From Bradyrhizobium sp. Ec3.3 (GTDB taxonomy: Bacteria; Pseudomonadota; Alphaproteobacteria; Rhizobiales; Xanthobacteraceae), in NCBI RefSeq assembly GCF_000472925.1, contig NZ_KI421479.1, positions 123,683 to 187,682 of the forward strand: a stretch of DNA of 64,000 nt, written 5' to 3'. Shown piece by piece: positions 34,631-43,911 of this stretch. Position 1 is the first letter of the stretch; the number at the start of each line of letters is the position of its first letter. The notes beneath the pieces were generated by a model. It saw only the letters and a program-made list of their open reading frames with translations. It was not told the origin of the DNA and did not search any database. The translations under genes and the position numbers were made by a program.

Positions 34631-35068
34631 ATGCGGAGCAAGCATACATTTCGCCTGCCACCCGATCTTGCCAGCCAGTTAGCGGACTATGCCAACCGTA
34701 AGCGAGTGCCACAGGCCCTCGTCGTCGAATCGGCGCTGTCATCATTCCTGTCCCCGGATGGCTCCGAGCGCATGGAAGCGGCTCTCGGCCGGAGGTTGGA
34801 CCGGCTGACGCGCCAGGTCGAGCGCCTTGAGCGTCACGTGACAATTTCGAATGAAGCGCTGGCATTGTTCGTTCGCTTCTGGTTGACGGCGACGCCGCCC
34901 CTGCCGGATACCGCACAACCTGCTGCACAGGCCAAAGGGCGCGAGCGTTATGAAGGGTTCATCGAAGCCTTGGGCCGGCGGCTCGCCCGGGGCCAGAGCC
35001 TCGCGCAGGAAATCACCTTGGACGTCGGGCCGCGTGCTCCGTCTACGGACAAACCTGATCCCGCCTGA
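34631..35068 (+). CDS. CopG-like ribbon-helix-helix DNA-binding protein
   Basis: A 145-residue protein, 9 bases after traG. Residues 4-42 form a ribbon-helix-helix (HTFRLPPDLASQLADYANRK, then VVESALSSFL). The remainder is a helical tail ending in a conserved block (ALFVRFWLTATPPLP, YEGFIEALGRRLARGQSLAQ). The same two-part pattern recurs in the N-terminus of the next gene, so the pair arose by duplication. It probably autoregulates the trb operon. Confidence 0.82.
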   Translation: MRSKHTFRLPPDLASQLADYANRKRVPQALVVESALSSFLSPDGSERMEAALGRRLDRLTRQVERLERHVTISNEALALFVRFWLTATPPLPDTAQPAAQAKGRERYEGFIEALGRRLARGQSLAQEITLDVGPRAPSTDKPDPA

Positions 35069-35260
35069 TCGACCCGCCATTTCTTTCTCATCCTACGCCA
35101 GACTACGACATCGATGCCTGTGCGGTTGAAGCAATCGCAGGACTGTCCCTTCTGTCCCCCACCGCCGTTGAAGACGGCTCATTCGCTTGATCGGATCTCG
35201 CCTCGCTGATTGCGAGCGCGAGCCGCACCGATCGATTCAGTTGCACGGGGAGGGAAGATT

Positions 35261-37324
35261 ATGACGGTCGAAGGCGAACGCGATGGACAGGTCAGCCTTA
35301 GTTTGGATCAAACAGAGGCGAACACCTCGCCGATCCCGCTTCGAACCAGAAAGGTCAGCGTTCAGCTCTCTGAGACGGTTTTCGAACGGTTGGAAGCTGC
35401 AACCGGCCGGCTGGGCGCCGGCAAGAGCACGGTCGTGGAGGCCGCTCTTGAATGTTTCTTGAATCCGGATCCGCCGGAAGGCGTGGTTCACGAGGCCTTC
35501 CATCGGATCGGCGATCAAATTGATTGTCTGCAGGGCGAGCTTGCGATTATCGCCGAGACGGTCGCGTTGCACGCCCGTTATCACCTCACGGTGACGCCCC
35601 CGATGCCGCCATCGCAACAGCGCGACGCGTGTGTGTTGGGCTATCGGCGGTTCAAGGCCCTGGCCGAGCAGGTTGATCGGCGTGTGCGCTTAGGCCGGCC
35701 GCTGATGCGAGAGACTATCGCCGGTCTCGGCATGACAGAGCGCGACGTCTCTCCATCCGATAGCGATGGGAAAGCCGTGCCCGGTCGTTCGGAAGATCAG
35801 GCTGACATTCTTCCGGACGTCGTCGCACGCGTCGAATCCGAGCAGATGGCTGCCGTCCAGGAGGACGGCAGCAACCGCAACTTTCGAAATTTGCCAACGC
35901 GTTCTGCTGACTCGATTGAGCCGGCCGGAAGGTGCGCGGGCCAGATCCCGCGCGTCCCATCTGCCGCCCCCGGATTCCCGGAGGCAAGTGCCGCGTGGCG
36001 ACTACCGAAATGGCGGTTGATATTCAGCGTTTTCCTGCCGTTTGCGGCGGGCTACTATCTCTCCTATCTGTTCCGAACGATCAATACGCTGATTTCAGAA
36101 CCTCTGTCGGCCGAGCTAGGCCTGAATGCCGGCAGTCTCGGGTTGTTAACATCAGTGTACTTCCTGATTTTCGGGGCCGCCCAAATCCCTATCGGAATCT
36201 TGTTGGATCGCTTTGGTCCGCGCCGGGTTCAGAGCGCCTTGTTACTCGCCGCTGCTCTAGGGGCCGCTCTGTTCGGTGCTTCGAACGGACTATTGTCGCT
36301 CCTGCTCGCCCGCGCAATGATTGGGCTCGGCGTCGCGGCGGCATTGATGGCTGGTCTGAAAGCGATCGTACTCTGGTTTCCCAGAGAACGGGTCGCGCTG
36401 ATGAACGGCTATATGATCATGCTGGGTGCTTTGGGTGCGGTGACGGCAACCCGACCTGCCGAATGGTTGCTGAACGCGATGGGGTGGCGCGGAATATTCG
36501 AGGTTTTGGCGATCACAACGTTCGCGGCCGCCTTTCTGATCTTTCTAGCGGTCCCGGAGAGCAAGATTGCACAGCAAGCGCGACCGGCGGGACTTCGGCT
36601 GGAAGCGATCTTCAGGGATCGCCGTTTCTGGCGAATTGCACCTCTTTCCGCGAGCTGCGTTGGGTCGGCTTGGTCGTTGCAGGCATTGTGGGCCGCGCCC
36701 TGGCTCAGGGATGTCGAGGTAGTGAACCGCGAAGCCTTGGTGACCCAATTGTTCGTCATGGCGATTGGCGTATGCGCCGGCGCCTTGCTGCTGGGCACGA
36801 TTGCCGACCGGTTGCGAAGACGTGGCGTCGGCTCGGAAACGCTGCTCGCAGTGATGGCGCTACTGTTCGTCTTGGCTGAGCTCACACTGATCGTGCGTCT
36901 GCCGCTCCCGTCTATGGTGCCATGGTCAGTGGTTGCCGTTGTCGGCGCCGCCACTGTCCTCAGCTACGCGACGATCGCAGAATACTTTCCAACGGAACTT
37001 GCAGCTCGCGCCAATGGAAGCCTGAACGTCCTGCATTTCGGATGGGCCTTCGCGGTCCAGTGTGGAACCGGCCTCATACTCGAGCAATGGCCCCTTCAAG
37101 ATGGACACTACCCGTTGATTGCCTACCAGGTTGCCTTCGGGGTGAGCGTTGCCGTTCAGGTCGCGGCGCTGGCTTGGTTCAGCGTTCCCTGGATTCGTGA
37201 ATTGGGCGGGTGGATTGTCAGACCCCTCCTGCATCACCACTCGCGACGTGGGGACTCGGTTGAAGCGATCATTCCGCCTGCTGATATCTCGATTATGGAG
37301 GCGTATGACAGCGTGGAGTGGTAG
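35261..37324 (+). CDS. Fusion protein: ribbon-helix-helix DNA-binding domain plus MFS transporter
   Basis: A 687-residue single frame with a strong ribosome site (GGGAGGGAAG) before ATG 35261. Residues ~28-70 read KVSVQLSETVFERLEAATGR, then KSTVVEAALECFL, a ribbon-helix-helix. Residues ~105-155 repeat the tail block of the preceding CopG-like protein (HLTVTPPMPPSQQ, FKALAEQVDRRVRLGRPLMR). A ~90-residue polar linker leads, from about residue 254, into a full 12-helix major facilitator with LLDRFGPRRVQ as the loop 2-3 signature. Such a membrane-tethered DNA binder is not a family architecture I know. An internal start (e.g. ATG near codon 196) could also release the MFS part alone. Confidence 0.8.
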   Translation: MTVEGERDGQVSLSLDQTEANTSPIPLRTRKVSVQLSETVFERLEAATGRLGAGKSTVVEAALECFLNPDPPEGVVHEAFHRIGDQIDCLQGELAIIAETVALHARYHLTVTPPMPPSQQRDACVLGYRRFKALAEQVDRRVRLGRPLMRETIAGLGMTERDVSPSDSDGKAVPGRSEDQADILPDVVARVESEQMAAVQEDGSNRNFRNLPTRSADSIEPAGRCAGQIPRVPSAAPGFPEASAAWRLPKWRLIFSVFLPFAAGYYLSYLFRTINTLISEPLSAELGLNAGSLGLLTSVYFLIFGAAQIPIGILLDRFGPRRVQSALLLAAALGAALFGASNGLLSLLLARAMIGLGVAAALMAGLKAIVLWFPRERVALMNGYMIMLGALGAVTATRPAEWLLNAMGWRGIFEVLAITTFAAAFLIFLAVPESKIAQQARPAGLRLEAIFRDRRFWRIAPLSASCVGSAWSLQALWAAPWLRDVEVVNREALVTQLFVMAIGVCAGALLLGTIADRLRRRGVGSETLLAVMALLFVLAELTLIVRLPLPSMVPWSVVAVVGAATVLSYATIAEYFPTELAARANGSLNVLHFGWAFAVQCGTGLILEQWPLQDGHYPLIAYQVAFGVSVAVQVAALAWFSVPWIRELGGWIVRPLLHHHSRRGDSVEAIIPPADISIMEAYDSVEW

Positions 37325-37529
37325 CACCACCCCACGTGTCGTTGCATTCAGGCGCTCAGCTTGTATGCGGCAGAGCTCACGCTCTCTCTCTGGCATCTTG
37401 CCCAATCTTTCTTTTCCTACGCCAGGCTACGAACGCGATCAGCCAATCGTTGTGCCGACCAGTGTCCTGCCTTTTCTAATCATCCCCATCTGAGGCGCTT
37501 GATTTGCCCTCAGTGGTTGGGGGACAGCG

Positions 37530-38498
37530 GTGCCAATCCATTCGCTTCAGTCGGAGGCGATCTCGCGTGGGGCGCGAATGCTGCGCACCGCGCTTGGCCC
37601 CGCCATCGCGCGGTTTCTGGAAGACCCGTCGATCGTTGAGGTGATGCTCAACCCAGACGGCCGGTTGTGGATCGACCGGCTATCGCACGGTCTGATGGAG
37701 AGCGGCGAAACCCTGTCCGCTTCCGATGGAGAACGTATCGTCCGGTTGGTTGCCCATCACGTGGGGCAGGAAGTTCACGCCGGAGCGCCGCGCGTCTCGG
37801 CCGAATTGCCTGAAACAGGTGAACGGTTCGAGGGCCTGTTGCCGCCGGTCGTCACCGCGCCCGCATTCGCTATCCGCAAGCCAGCGGTGGCTGTGTTCTC
37901 GCTCGATGACTACGTTGCCGCTGGGATCATCACATCAGATCAGGCCGACGCCCTACGCAGGGCCGTCACCGGTCGCAAGAACATTCTGGTCGCTGGCGGC
38001 ACCTCGACTGGCAAGACGACGCTGACAAACGCGCTGCTTGCGGAAGTCGCCAAGACCGGCGATCGCGTCGTTCTCATTGAAGATACCCGAGAGCTTCAAT
38101 GCGAGGCGCCAAATCTTGTGGCACTGCGCACCCGGGATAGTGTTGTCTCGCTCTCTGACCTCGTGCGCTCGTCGCTGCGCTTGCGGCCTGATCGTATTCC
38201 GATCGGCGAAGTCCGTGGAGCGGAGGCGCTCGACCTGCTGAAAGCCTGGGGTACAGGCCACCCCGGCGGTATCGGCACCATCCATGCCGGCACCGCACTC
38301 GGCGCATTGCGCCGGCTTGAGCAACTCATCCAGGAAGCCGTCGCCACCGTCCCGCGCGCCCTCATTGCCGAGACCATCAACGTCATCGCCGTGCTCGTCG
38401 GCCGTGGTGCCGATCGTAGGCTTGCAGAACTGGCCCGTGTGACCGGGCTCAGTCCCTCGGGCGACTACAGCCTCTCACCAATGGGAGATCAGCCATGA
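37530..38498 (+). CDS. trbB: TrbB conjugal transfer ATPase (VirB11-like)
   Basis: A 322-residue hexameric secretion ATPase. Walker A is GGTSTGKTT (about residue 156), the Asp box is VVLIEDTREL, and GHPGGIGTIHAG is the VirB11 His box. GTG start after a GGGGGAC purine run. It powers pilus assembly and substrate transfer from the cytoplasmic side. First gene of the compact trb operon; it overlaps trbC by four bases. Confidence 0.95.
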   Translation: MPIHSLQSEAISRGARMLRTALGPAIARFLEDPSIVEVMLNPDGRLWIDRLSHGLMESGETLSASDGERIVRLVAHHVGQEVHAGAPRVSAELPETGERFEGLLPPVVTAPAFAIRKPAVAVFSLDDYVAAGIITSDQADALRRAVTGRKNILVAGGTSTGKTTLTNALLAEVAKTGDRVVLIEDTRELQCEAPNLVALRTRDSVVSLSDLVRSSLRLRPDRIPIGEVRGAEALDLLKAWGTGHPGGIGTIHAGTALGALRRLEQLIQEAVATVPRALIAETINVIAVLVGRGADRRLAELARVTGLSPSGDYSLSPMGDQP

Positions 38499-38821
38499 GT
38501 TATCGTTCGTTTCGCGGAAGGACCGTTCTTTCGACTGGAGCATTCACCGGGTACTGCCTGATTGCCGTCCCCGCGTGGGCCGCGGGTTCCAACATGCCCT
38601 GGGAGCAACCGCTCAACCAGATCCTACAATCGGTCGAAGGTCCCGTCGCCAAGATCATCGCAGTCATCATCATCATCGTGACGGGCCTGTCGCTGGCATT
38701 TGGCGACACGTCTGGCGGTTTCCGACGGTTGGTCCAGATCGTGTTCGGCCTGTCGATCGCCTTTGCCGCCTCAAGCTTCTTCCTGTCGTTCTTCTCCTTT
38801 GGCGGCGGCGTGGTGATCTGA
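38495..38821 (+). CDS. trbC: TrbC pilin (VirB2-like)
   Basis: A 108-residue prepilin. The signal peptide ends at PAWAAGS, and the mature ~75 residues hold two hydrophobic segments (KIIAVIIIIVTGLSLAFG and FGLSIAFAASSFFLSFF). TraF-type peptidase upstream is expected to process it. It forms the pilus shaft. Start overlaps trbB; stop shares one base with trbD. Confidence 0.93.
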   Translation: MSYRSFRGRTVLSTGAFTGYCLIAVPAWAAGSNMPWEQPLNQILQSVEGPVAKIIAVIIIIVTGLSLAFGDTSGGFRRLVQIVFGLSIAFAASSFFLSFFSFGGGVVI

Positions 38822-39084
38822 TGGAGGAGCAGATCGCGGGGTTTGTCGCGCCCGTGCACCGGGCCCTGACCGAGCCGATTCTGATGGGCGGCGCACCGCG
38901 ATCGGTTGCCATCCTCAACAGCACCTTGGCCGCAGCGTTAGGGCTCGGCCTGCGCCTTTGGCTGGCCGGCCTACTTCTCTGGTTTGTCGGCCACATGATC
39001 GCCGTGTGGGCGACCAAACGCGATCCCGCCTTCGTCGAGGTCGTGCGCCGGCACGTCCGCATCCCCGGTCACCTCAGCCTGTGA
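38821..39084 (+). CDS. trbD: TrbD (VirB3-like) membrane protein
   Basis: An 87-residue protein with two adjacent hydrophobic helices (about 30-65) and short polar ends. VAPVHRALTEPILMGGAPRS is the VirB3-type conserved N-terminus. It associates with the TrbE ATPase at the inner membrane. The ATG overlaps the trbC stop (TGATG). Confidence 0.92.
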   Translation: MEEQIAGFVAPVHRALTEPILMGGAPRSVAILNSTLAAALGLGLRLWLAGLLLWFVGHMIAVWATKRDPAFVEVVRRHVRIPGHLSL

Positions 39085-39094
39085 GCCCCTCATC

Positions 39095-41536
39095 ATGATG
39101 TACCTTGCCGAATATCAACGCTCGAACACCCGCTTGTCGGACTTTCTTCCCTGGGCGGCGCTGGTCGATGAGGGAATTGTTCTGAACAAGGACGGTTCGT
39201 TCCAGCGGACCGCAAAATTTAGAGGACCGGATCTCGACAGCGCTGTGCCGGCCGAACTCGTCGCAGTCGCCGGTCGTCTGAACAACGCGCTTCGCCGCCT
39301 TGGATCTGGATGGGCGGTCTTTGTCGAGGCACAGCGGCATTCCGCGGGCGCCTATCTACAAAGCACGTTTCCCGACGTCGCATCGGCCCTGGTCGACGCG
39401 GAGCGGAGAGCGCAGTTCGAGGAAGCGGGCGCCCACTATGACTCAAGCTACTACCTGACGTTCCTCTACCTGCCGCCCGAGGAAGGCGCCGCGATGGCAG
39501 AGCGTCTCCTCTATGAGAATAGCAGCCGCACGGTAGGTGGTGATGCACGCGGGGTGCTGAGCGGATTTGTCGACCGGACCAACCGCGTGCTCCAGCTCAT
39601 CGAAGGATTTATGCCGGAGTGCGCCTGGCTCGATGATGAGGCAACGCTGACTTACCTGCACTCGACAGTTTCGACCAAGCGGCATCGTGTGCGCGTGCCA
39701 GAGATCCCCATGTATCTCGATGCGTTGCTGGCCGATCAACCCCTGACCGGCGGCCTTGAGCCGACGCTGGGCGAAGCCCACGTGCGCGTTCTGACCGTCG
39801 TGGGATTTCCGACAGCGACCACACCGGGGATCCTCGACGACCTCAACCGTCTTGCGTTCCCGTACCGCTGGTCGACCCGCGCGATCATGCTGGACAAGAC
39901 GGATGCGACAAAACTTCTCACCAAAATTCGTCGTCAATGGTTTGCCAAGCGCAAGTCGATCGGCGCGATCCTGAAGGAGGTGATGACCAACGAGGCTTCC
40001 GCACTTCTCGACACAAATGCGCACAACAAGGCCGTCGATGCCGACGCCGCGCTCCAGGAACTGGGGACGGATCAGATCGGCGAGGCCTTCGTCACCGCGA
40101 CGATTACCGTCTGGGACAGGGATGGCCGCGCCGCCGACGAAAAACTGCGTCTCGTCGAGAAGGTGATTGAGGGGCGTGATTTCACCTGCATGATCGAGAC
40201 GGTGAATGCGGTCGAGGCCTGGCTCGGCAGCCTGCCGGGGCACGTCTATGCCAACGTCCGTCAACCCCCGGTCTCGACCCTGAACCTGGCGCATATGATT
40301 CCGCTCTCAGCGGTATGGGCGGGAGAGGCGAGGGACCATCACTTCAAAGCGCCGCCTCTGTTCTTCGGCAAGACGGAGGGATCGACCCCGTTTCGGTTCT
40401 CCCTCCACGTCGGCGATGTCGGGCACACCCTGGTCGTCGGCCCGACGGGCGCCGGCAAGTCGGTGCTGCTGGCGCTGATGGCGCTGCAGTTTCAGCGCTA
40501 TCCGGGTTCCCAGATCTTCGCTTTCGATTTCGGTGGATCGATCCGGGCGGCCGCGATTGCCATGGGTGGTGACTGGCACGATCTTGGCGGCGCCGTTGCC
40601 GGAGAGGTCTCCGAGTTCGTCTCCCTCCAGCCGCTCGCGAGAATTGACGATGTCGCTGAGCGCGGCTGGGCTGCCGAATGGATCACCTCGATCCTGACGC
40701 GCGAACGGATCGAGGTCACACCCGAGGTCAAGGACCATGTCTGGTCGGCTCTGTCGTCGCTCGCTTCAGCGCCCCTTCCAGAACGAACCCTCACAGGGCT
40801 TTCCGTGCTCTTGCAGTCGAATCCCTTGAAGCGGGCGCTCAAGCCCTATTGCCTGGGCGGTCCCTATGACCGGTTGCTCGACGCCGAGAGTGAACGACTG
40901 GGCGACTCCTCGGTCCAAGTCTTCGAAACCGACGGATTGATCGGCACGGCGGTTGCGCCCGCCGTCCTGTCATACCTGTTTCATCGGATCGAGGACCGGT
41001 TCGATGGCAGGCCGACCCTGCTCATCATCGATGAAGGGTGGCTCGCGCTCGACGACGTCGACTTTGCCGGCAAACTTCGCGAATGGCTGAAGACACTGCG
41101 CAAGAAAAACGCCTCCGTCGTCTTCGCAACCCAATCGCTGGCCGACATCGACGGCTCAGCGATCGCACCCGCCATCATCGAGAGCTGCCCGACCCGGATC
41201 CTGCTTCCCAATGACCGCGCCATCGAGCCACAGATCACCGCGATCTATCGCCGCTTTGGGCTGAACGACCGCCAGATCGAGATCCTCGCCCGCGCGACAC
41301 CGAAGCGGGACTATTACTGCCAGTCGCGTCGCGGCAACCGCCTGTTTGAACTTGGTCTTGGCGAAGTGGCTTTGGCCTTTACCGCCGCCTCCTCGAAAAC
41401 CGACCAGGCGTTGATCGAGAAGGTGCTGGTCGAAGAGGGCGACGAGAACTTTGTGCTCGGTTGGCTGCAGGCCAGGGATATCGGTTGGGCCTGCGATCTC
41501 ATTCCACATCTCACCAACCTTGAGAGCTCCTCATGA
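39095..41536 (+). CDS. trbE: TrbE conjugal transfer ATPase (VirB4-like)
   Basis: An 813-residue protein, the largest of the channel. Walker A is VGPTGAGKSVLL (about residue 448) and Walker B is LLIIDEGWLAL. The N-terminal VirB4 domain interacts with TrbD. An ATG at 39098 is equally possible. It provides energy for assembly. It ends four bases into trbJ. Confidence 0.95.
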   Translation: MMYLAEYQRSNTRLSDFLPWAALVDEGIVLNKDGSFQRTAKFRGPDLDSAVPAELVAVAGRLNNALRRLGSGWAVFVEAQRHSAGAYLQSTFPDVASALVDAERRAQFEEAGAHYDSSYYLTFLYLPPEEGAAMAERLLYENSSRTVGGDARGVLSGFVDRTNRVLQLIEGFMPECAWLDDEATLTYLHSTVSTKRHRVRVPEIPMYLDALLADQPLTGGLEPTLGEAHVRVLTVVGFPTATTPGILDDLNRLAFPYRWSTRAIMLDKTDATKLLTKIRRQWFAKRKSIGAILKEVMTNEASALLDTNAHNKAVDADAALQELGTDQIGEAFVTATITVWDRDGRAADEKLRLVEKVIEGRDFTCMIETVNAVEAWLGSLPGHVYANVRQPPVSTLNLAHMIPLSAVWAGEARDHHFKAPPLFFGKTEGSTPFRFSLHVGDVGHTLVVGPTGAGKSVLLALMALQFQRYPGSQIFAFDFGGSIRAAAIAMGGDWHDLGGAVAGEVSEFVSLQPLARIDDVAERGWAAEWITSILTRERIEVTPEVKDHVWSALSSLASAPLPERTLTGLSVLLQSNPLKRALKPYCLGGPYDRLLDAESERLGDSSVQVFETDGLIGTAVAPAVLSYLFHRIEDRFDGRPTLLIIDEGWLALDDVDFAGKLREWLKTLRKKNASVVFATQSLADIDGSAIAPAIIESCPTRILLPNDRAIEPQITAIYRRFGLNDRQIEILARATPKRDYYCQSRRGNRLFELGLGEVALAFTAASSKTDQALIEKVLVEEGDENFVLGWLQARDIGWACDLIPHLTNLESSS

Positions 41537-42267
41537 GTCTCCTCCGTCGTGTCGTGGCGGCAGGCGCCATCGCAATTGTCCTTGCCGGCAACCCCAAGCC
41601 GTCGTCGGCGCAATGGATCGTATTCGATCCCAACAATTATGCGCAGAACGTGCTGACTGCCGCGCGTGCCTTGCAGCAGATCAACAACCAGATCATGTCC
41701 CTCCAAAATCAGGCGCAGATGCTGATCAACCAGGGGAGGAACCTGGCAACCCTGCCGTTCTCGTCCGTGCTGCAGCTCGAGCAATCGATTCTGCGGACCC
41801 AGCAATTGCTCGGGCAGGCTCAGCGCATTGCCTACGACATCCAGCAGATCGATCGGGCGTTCTCGACGACCTATGCGCAGGCATCATCGAGTTCGTCGGA
41901 CCAGGCCCTCGTGGCGAATGCACAGGCGCGGTGGCAGAACGCGGTCGCGGGACTGCAAGACGCGATGCGGGTGCAGGCCACCGTCGTCGGCAATCTCGAC
42001 ACCAACCGAACTCAAATGTCGGCGCTTGTGACCGCAAGCCAAGGTGCGACCGGCGCACTCCAGGCAAGTCAGGCAGGTAACCAACTCCTCGGATTGCAGG
42101 CCCAGCAGCTCGCCGATCTCACCGCCGTCGTCGCTGCACAGGGACGAGCTCAGAGCCTGGAGTCCGCGCAGCGCGCCGCCGCACAAGACCAGGGCAGGGA
42201 ACAGCTCCGCCGCTTCCTGACGTCAGGCCCAAGCTATCAGCCCACAACCGTGCAGATGTTTCACTGA
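41533..42267 (+). CDS. trbJ: TrbJ (VirB5-like) pilus-associated protein
   Basis: A 244-residue exported protein. The signal peptide is cleaved near PKPSSAQW. The mature part is a helical bundle with a Gln-rich stretch (LQQINNQIMSLQNQAQMLIN) typical of TrbJ/VirB5. It localises to the pilus tip or periplasm. Overlaps trbE by four bases and touches trbK. Confidence 0.92.
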   Translation: MSLLRRVVAAGAIAIVLAGNPKPSSAQWIVFDPNNYAQNVLTAARALQQINNQIMSLQNQAQMLINQGRNLATLPFSSVLQLEQSILRTQQLLGQAQRIAYDIQQIDRAFSTTYAQASSSSSDQALVANAQARWQNAVAGLQDAMRVQATVVGNLDTNRTQMSALVTASQGATGALQASQAGNQLLGLQAQQLADLTAVVAAQGRAQSLESAQRAAAQDQGREQLRRFLTSGPSYQPTTVQMFH

Positions 42268-42647
42268 TGATCACAGATAGGTTCAACCGCATTTCGATCG
42301 GGGTGGCGGCACTGCTCCTCGCCGTGGCCGTCGGCGCCTGTGCATTCCAGTTGCGCGGCGGCGCGGATCAGACCGCCGCTGCTGCATCGGCTACCCAGGA
42401 ATCTGATCCCCTCGCATCCAAGCTCGGGCAGTGCCGCACCGTCAACTACGAGAAGGATGCGCTACTCGAATGTCGGAAGGTCTGGGCCGAGAAACGGCGT
42501 CAATTCCTGAGCCAGAGAGAGGACAGTGCACGGCAAGTGATTGATGGAGCGTCAGCTAACAGCCCAATTCCACCATCACCGAAGGACGAAAGCCGTTTGC
42601 CGTCTGGCTACCCCTCCGTGCCGACGCTAGGGGGCAACGAGCGATGA
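42267..42647 (+). CDS. trbK: TrbK-alt entry-exclusion-type protein
   Basis: A 126-residue protein with an N-terminal hydrophobic segment (IGVAALLLAVAVGACAF) that may be a lipobox or anchor. A small periplasmic domain carries two cysteines (KLGQCRTV, LLECRKVW). This matches the TrbK-alt group encoded between trbJ and trbL. It is thought to block entry of a second copy of the same element, which is inferred from RP4 TrbK rather than shown for this version. Confidence 0.83.
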   Translation: MITDRFNRISIGVAALLLAVAVGACAFQLRGGADQTAAAASATQESDPLASKLGQCRTVNYEKDALLECRKVWAEKRRQFLSQREDSARQVIDGASANSPIPPSPKDESRLPSGYPSVPTLGGNER

Positions 42648-43861
42648 ACAGCACCGGTGTCATCGACCAGTTTCTGGAAACCTTCACGCGCTACATCGAC
42701 TCCGGATTTGGGCTGCTCGGCGGTGAGGTCGGCTATCTCGCGACCACGCTCGCAGCGATCGACATCGCACTGGCTGGGCTGTTCTGGTCCTGGGGCGGCG
42801 ATGAGGATATCGTCGCCCGCCTCGTCAAGAAGACCCTGTTCGTCGGCGTCTTTGCTTATCTCATCGGCAACTGGAATAGCCTCGCTCGGATCGTGTTCGA
42901 AAGCTTCGCCGGCCTCGGCCTAAAAGCCTCCGGCACAAGCCTTTCGTCCGCAGATTTCTTGCGTCCCGGCCGGATTGCGCAGGTTGGCCTCGACGCCGGG
43001 CGGCCGATCCTCGAGTCGATCTCCAGCCTGATGGGCTATGTCAGCTTCTTCGAGAACTTTGTCCAGATCGTCGTTTTGTTGTTCGCCTGGGTCGTCGTCC
43101 TGCTCGCCTTCTTCATCCTGGCGATCCAGCTCTTCGTCACCCTGATCGAGTTCAAGCTGACGACGCTGGCGGGCTTCGTGCTGATTCCCTTTGGCCTGTT
43201 TGGGAAGACGGCCTTCGCCGCGGAGCGAGTGCTCGGCAACGTGATTTCTTCCGGCGTCAAGGTTTTGGTGTTGGCCGTGATCGTCGGCATTGGTTCGACG
43301 CTTTTTGCGCAGTTCACGGCGGGATTTGGCGGTAACCAGCCGAGCATTGAGAGTGCGATGGCGCTGGTGTTGGGCGCGCTCTCATTGCTTGGTCTCGGCA
43401 TCTTCGGCCCCGGCATCGCCAACGGAATCGTTTCTGGTGGACCACAGCTCGGCGCAGGTAGCGCTGTCGGCACCGGCCTAGCGGCTGGTGGCGTGGTTGC
43501 GGCCGGAGCCGCGCTCGCAGCCGGTGGCGCCGCGCTGGCCGGAAGTGCCGTCGGGGGAGGGCGCGCTATTGCGGGCGCCACCTCGAGCGCCTTTCGTGCA
43601 GGTCGTCTGTCCGGCGCAACCGAAGCAAGTACGTCGGCTCCGGCTAGCCCCCTACGCTCTGCTGCCGTCCACTCCGGCGGACCGAGCGGCAACTCATCTG
43701 GCGGCGATTCCGCGTCGTCCGAGAGAGCACCCGCGTGGGTTCGCCGCATGAAACGGACGCAAACGATCAGTCATGGAGCCTCAAGCGTCACGCAGGCGGT
43801 ACGCGCAGGCGATCACGGCGGAGGCGGCGCGTCCGTCGATCTCTCACAGGGCGAGAGCTAA
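42644..43861 (+). CDS. trbL: TrbL (VirB6-like) polytopic membrane protein
   Basis: A 405-residue protein with about six hydrophobic segments between residues 35 and 270, then a long Gly/Ala/Ser-rich C-terminal tail (GGVVAAGAALAAGGAALAG onward) that is typical of TrbL. It forms the inner-membrane part of the channel. Overlaps trbK by four bases. Confidence 0.92.
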   Translation: MNSTGVIDQFLETFTRYIDSGFGLLGGEVGYLATTLAAIDIALAGLFWSWGGDEDIVARLVKKTLFVGVFAYLIGNWNSLARIVFESFAGLGLKASGTSLSSADFLRPGRIAQVGLDAGRPILESISSLMGYVSFFENFVQIVVLLFAWVVVLLAFFILAIQLFVTLIEFKLTTLAGFVLIPFGLFGKTAFAAERVLGNVISSGVKVLVLAVIVGIGSTLFAQFTAGFGGNQPSIESAMALVLGALSLLGLGIFGPGIANGIVSGGPQLGAGSAVGTGLAAGGVVAAGAALAAGGAALAGSAVGGGRAIAGATSSAFRAGRLSGATEASTSAPASPLRSAAVHSGGPSGNSSGGDSASSERAPAWVRRMKRTQTISHGASSVTQAVRAGDHGGGGASVDLSQGES

Positions 43862-43911
43862 TGCCTGCGATCACCCAACTGCCGTTCCCATTCATCTTCT
43901 GAGGTCAGAGC

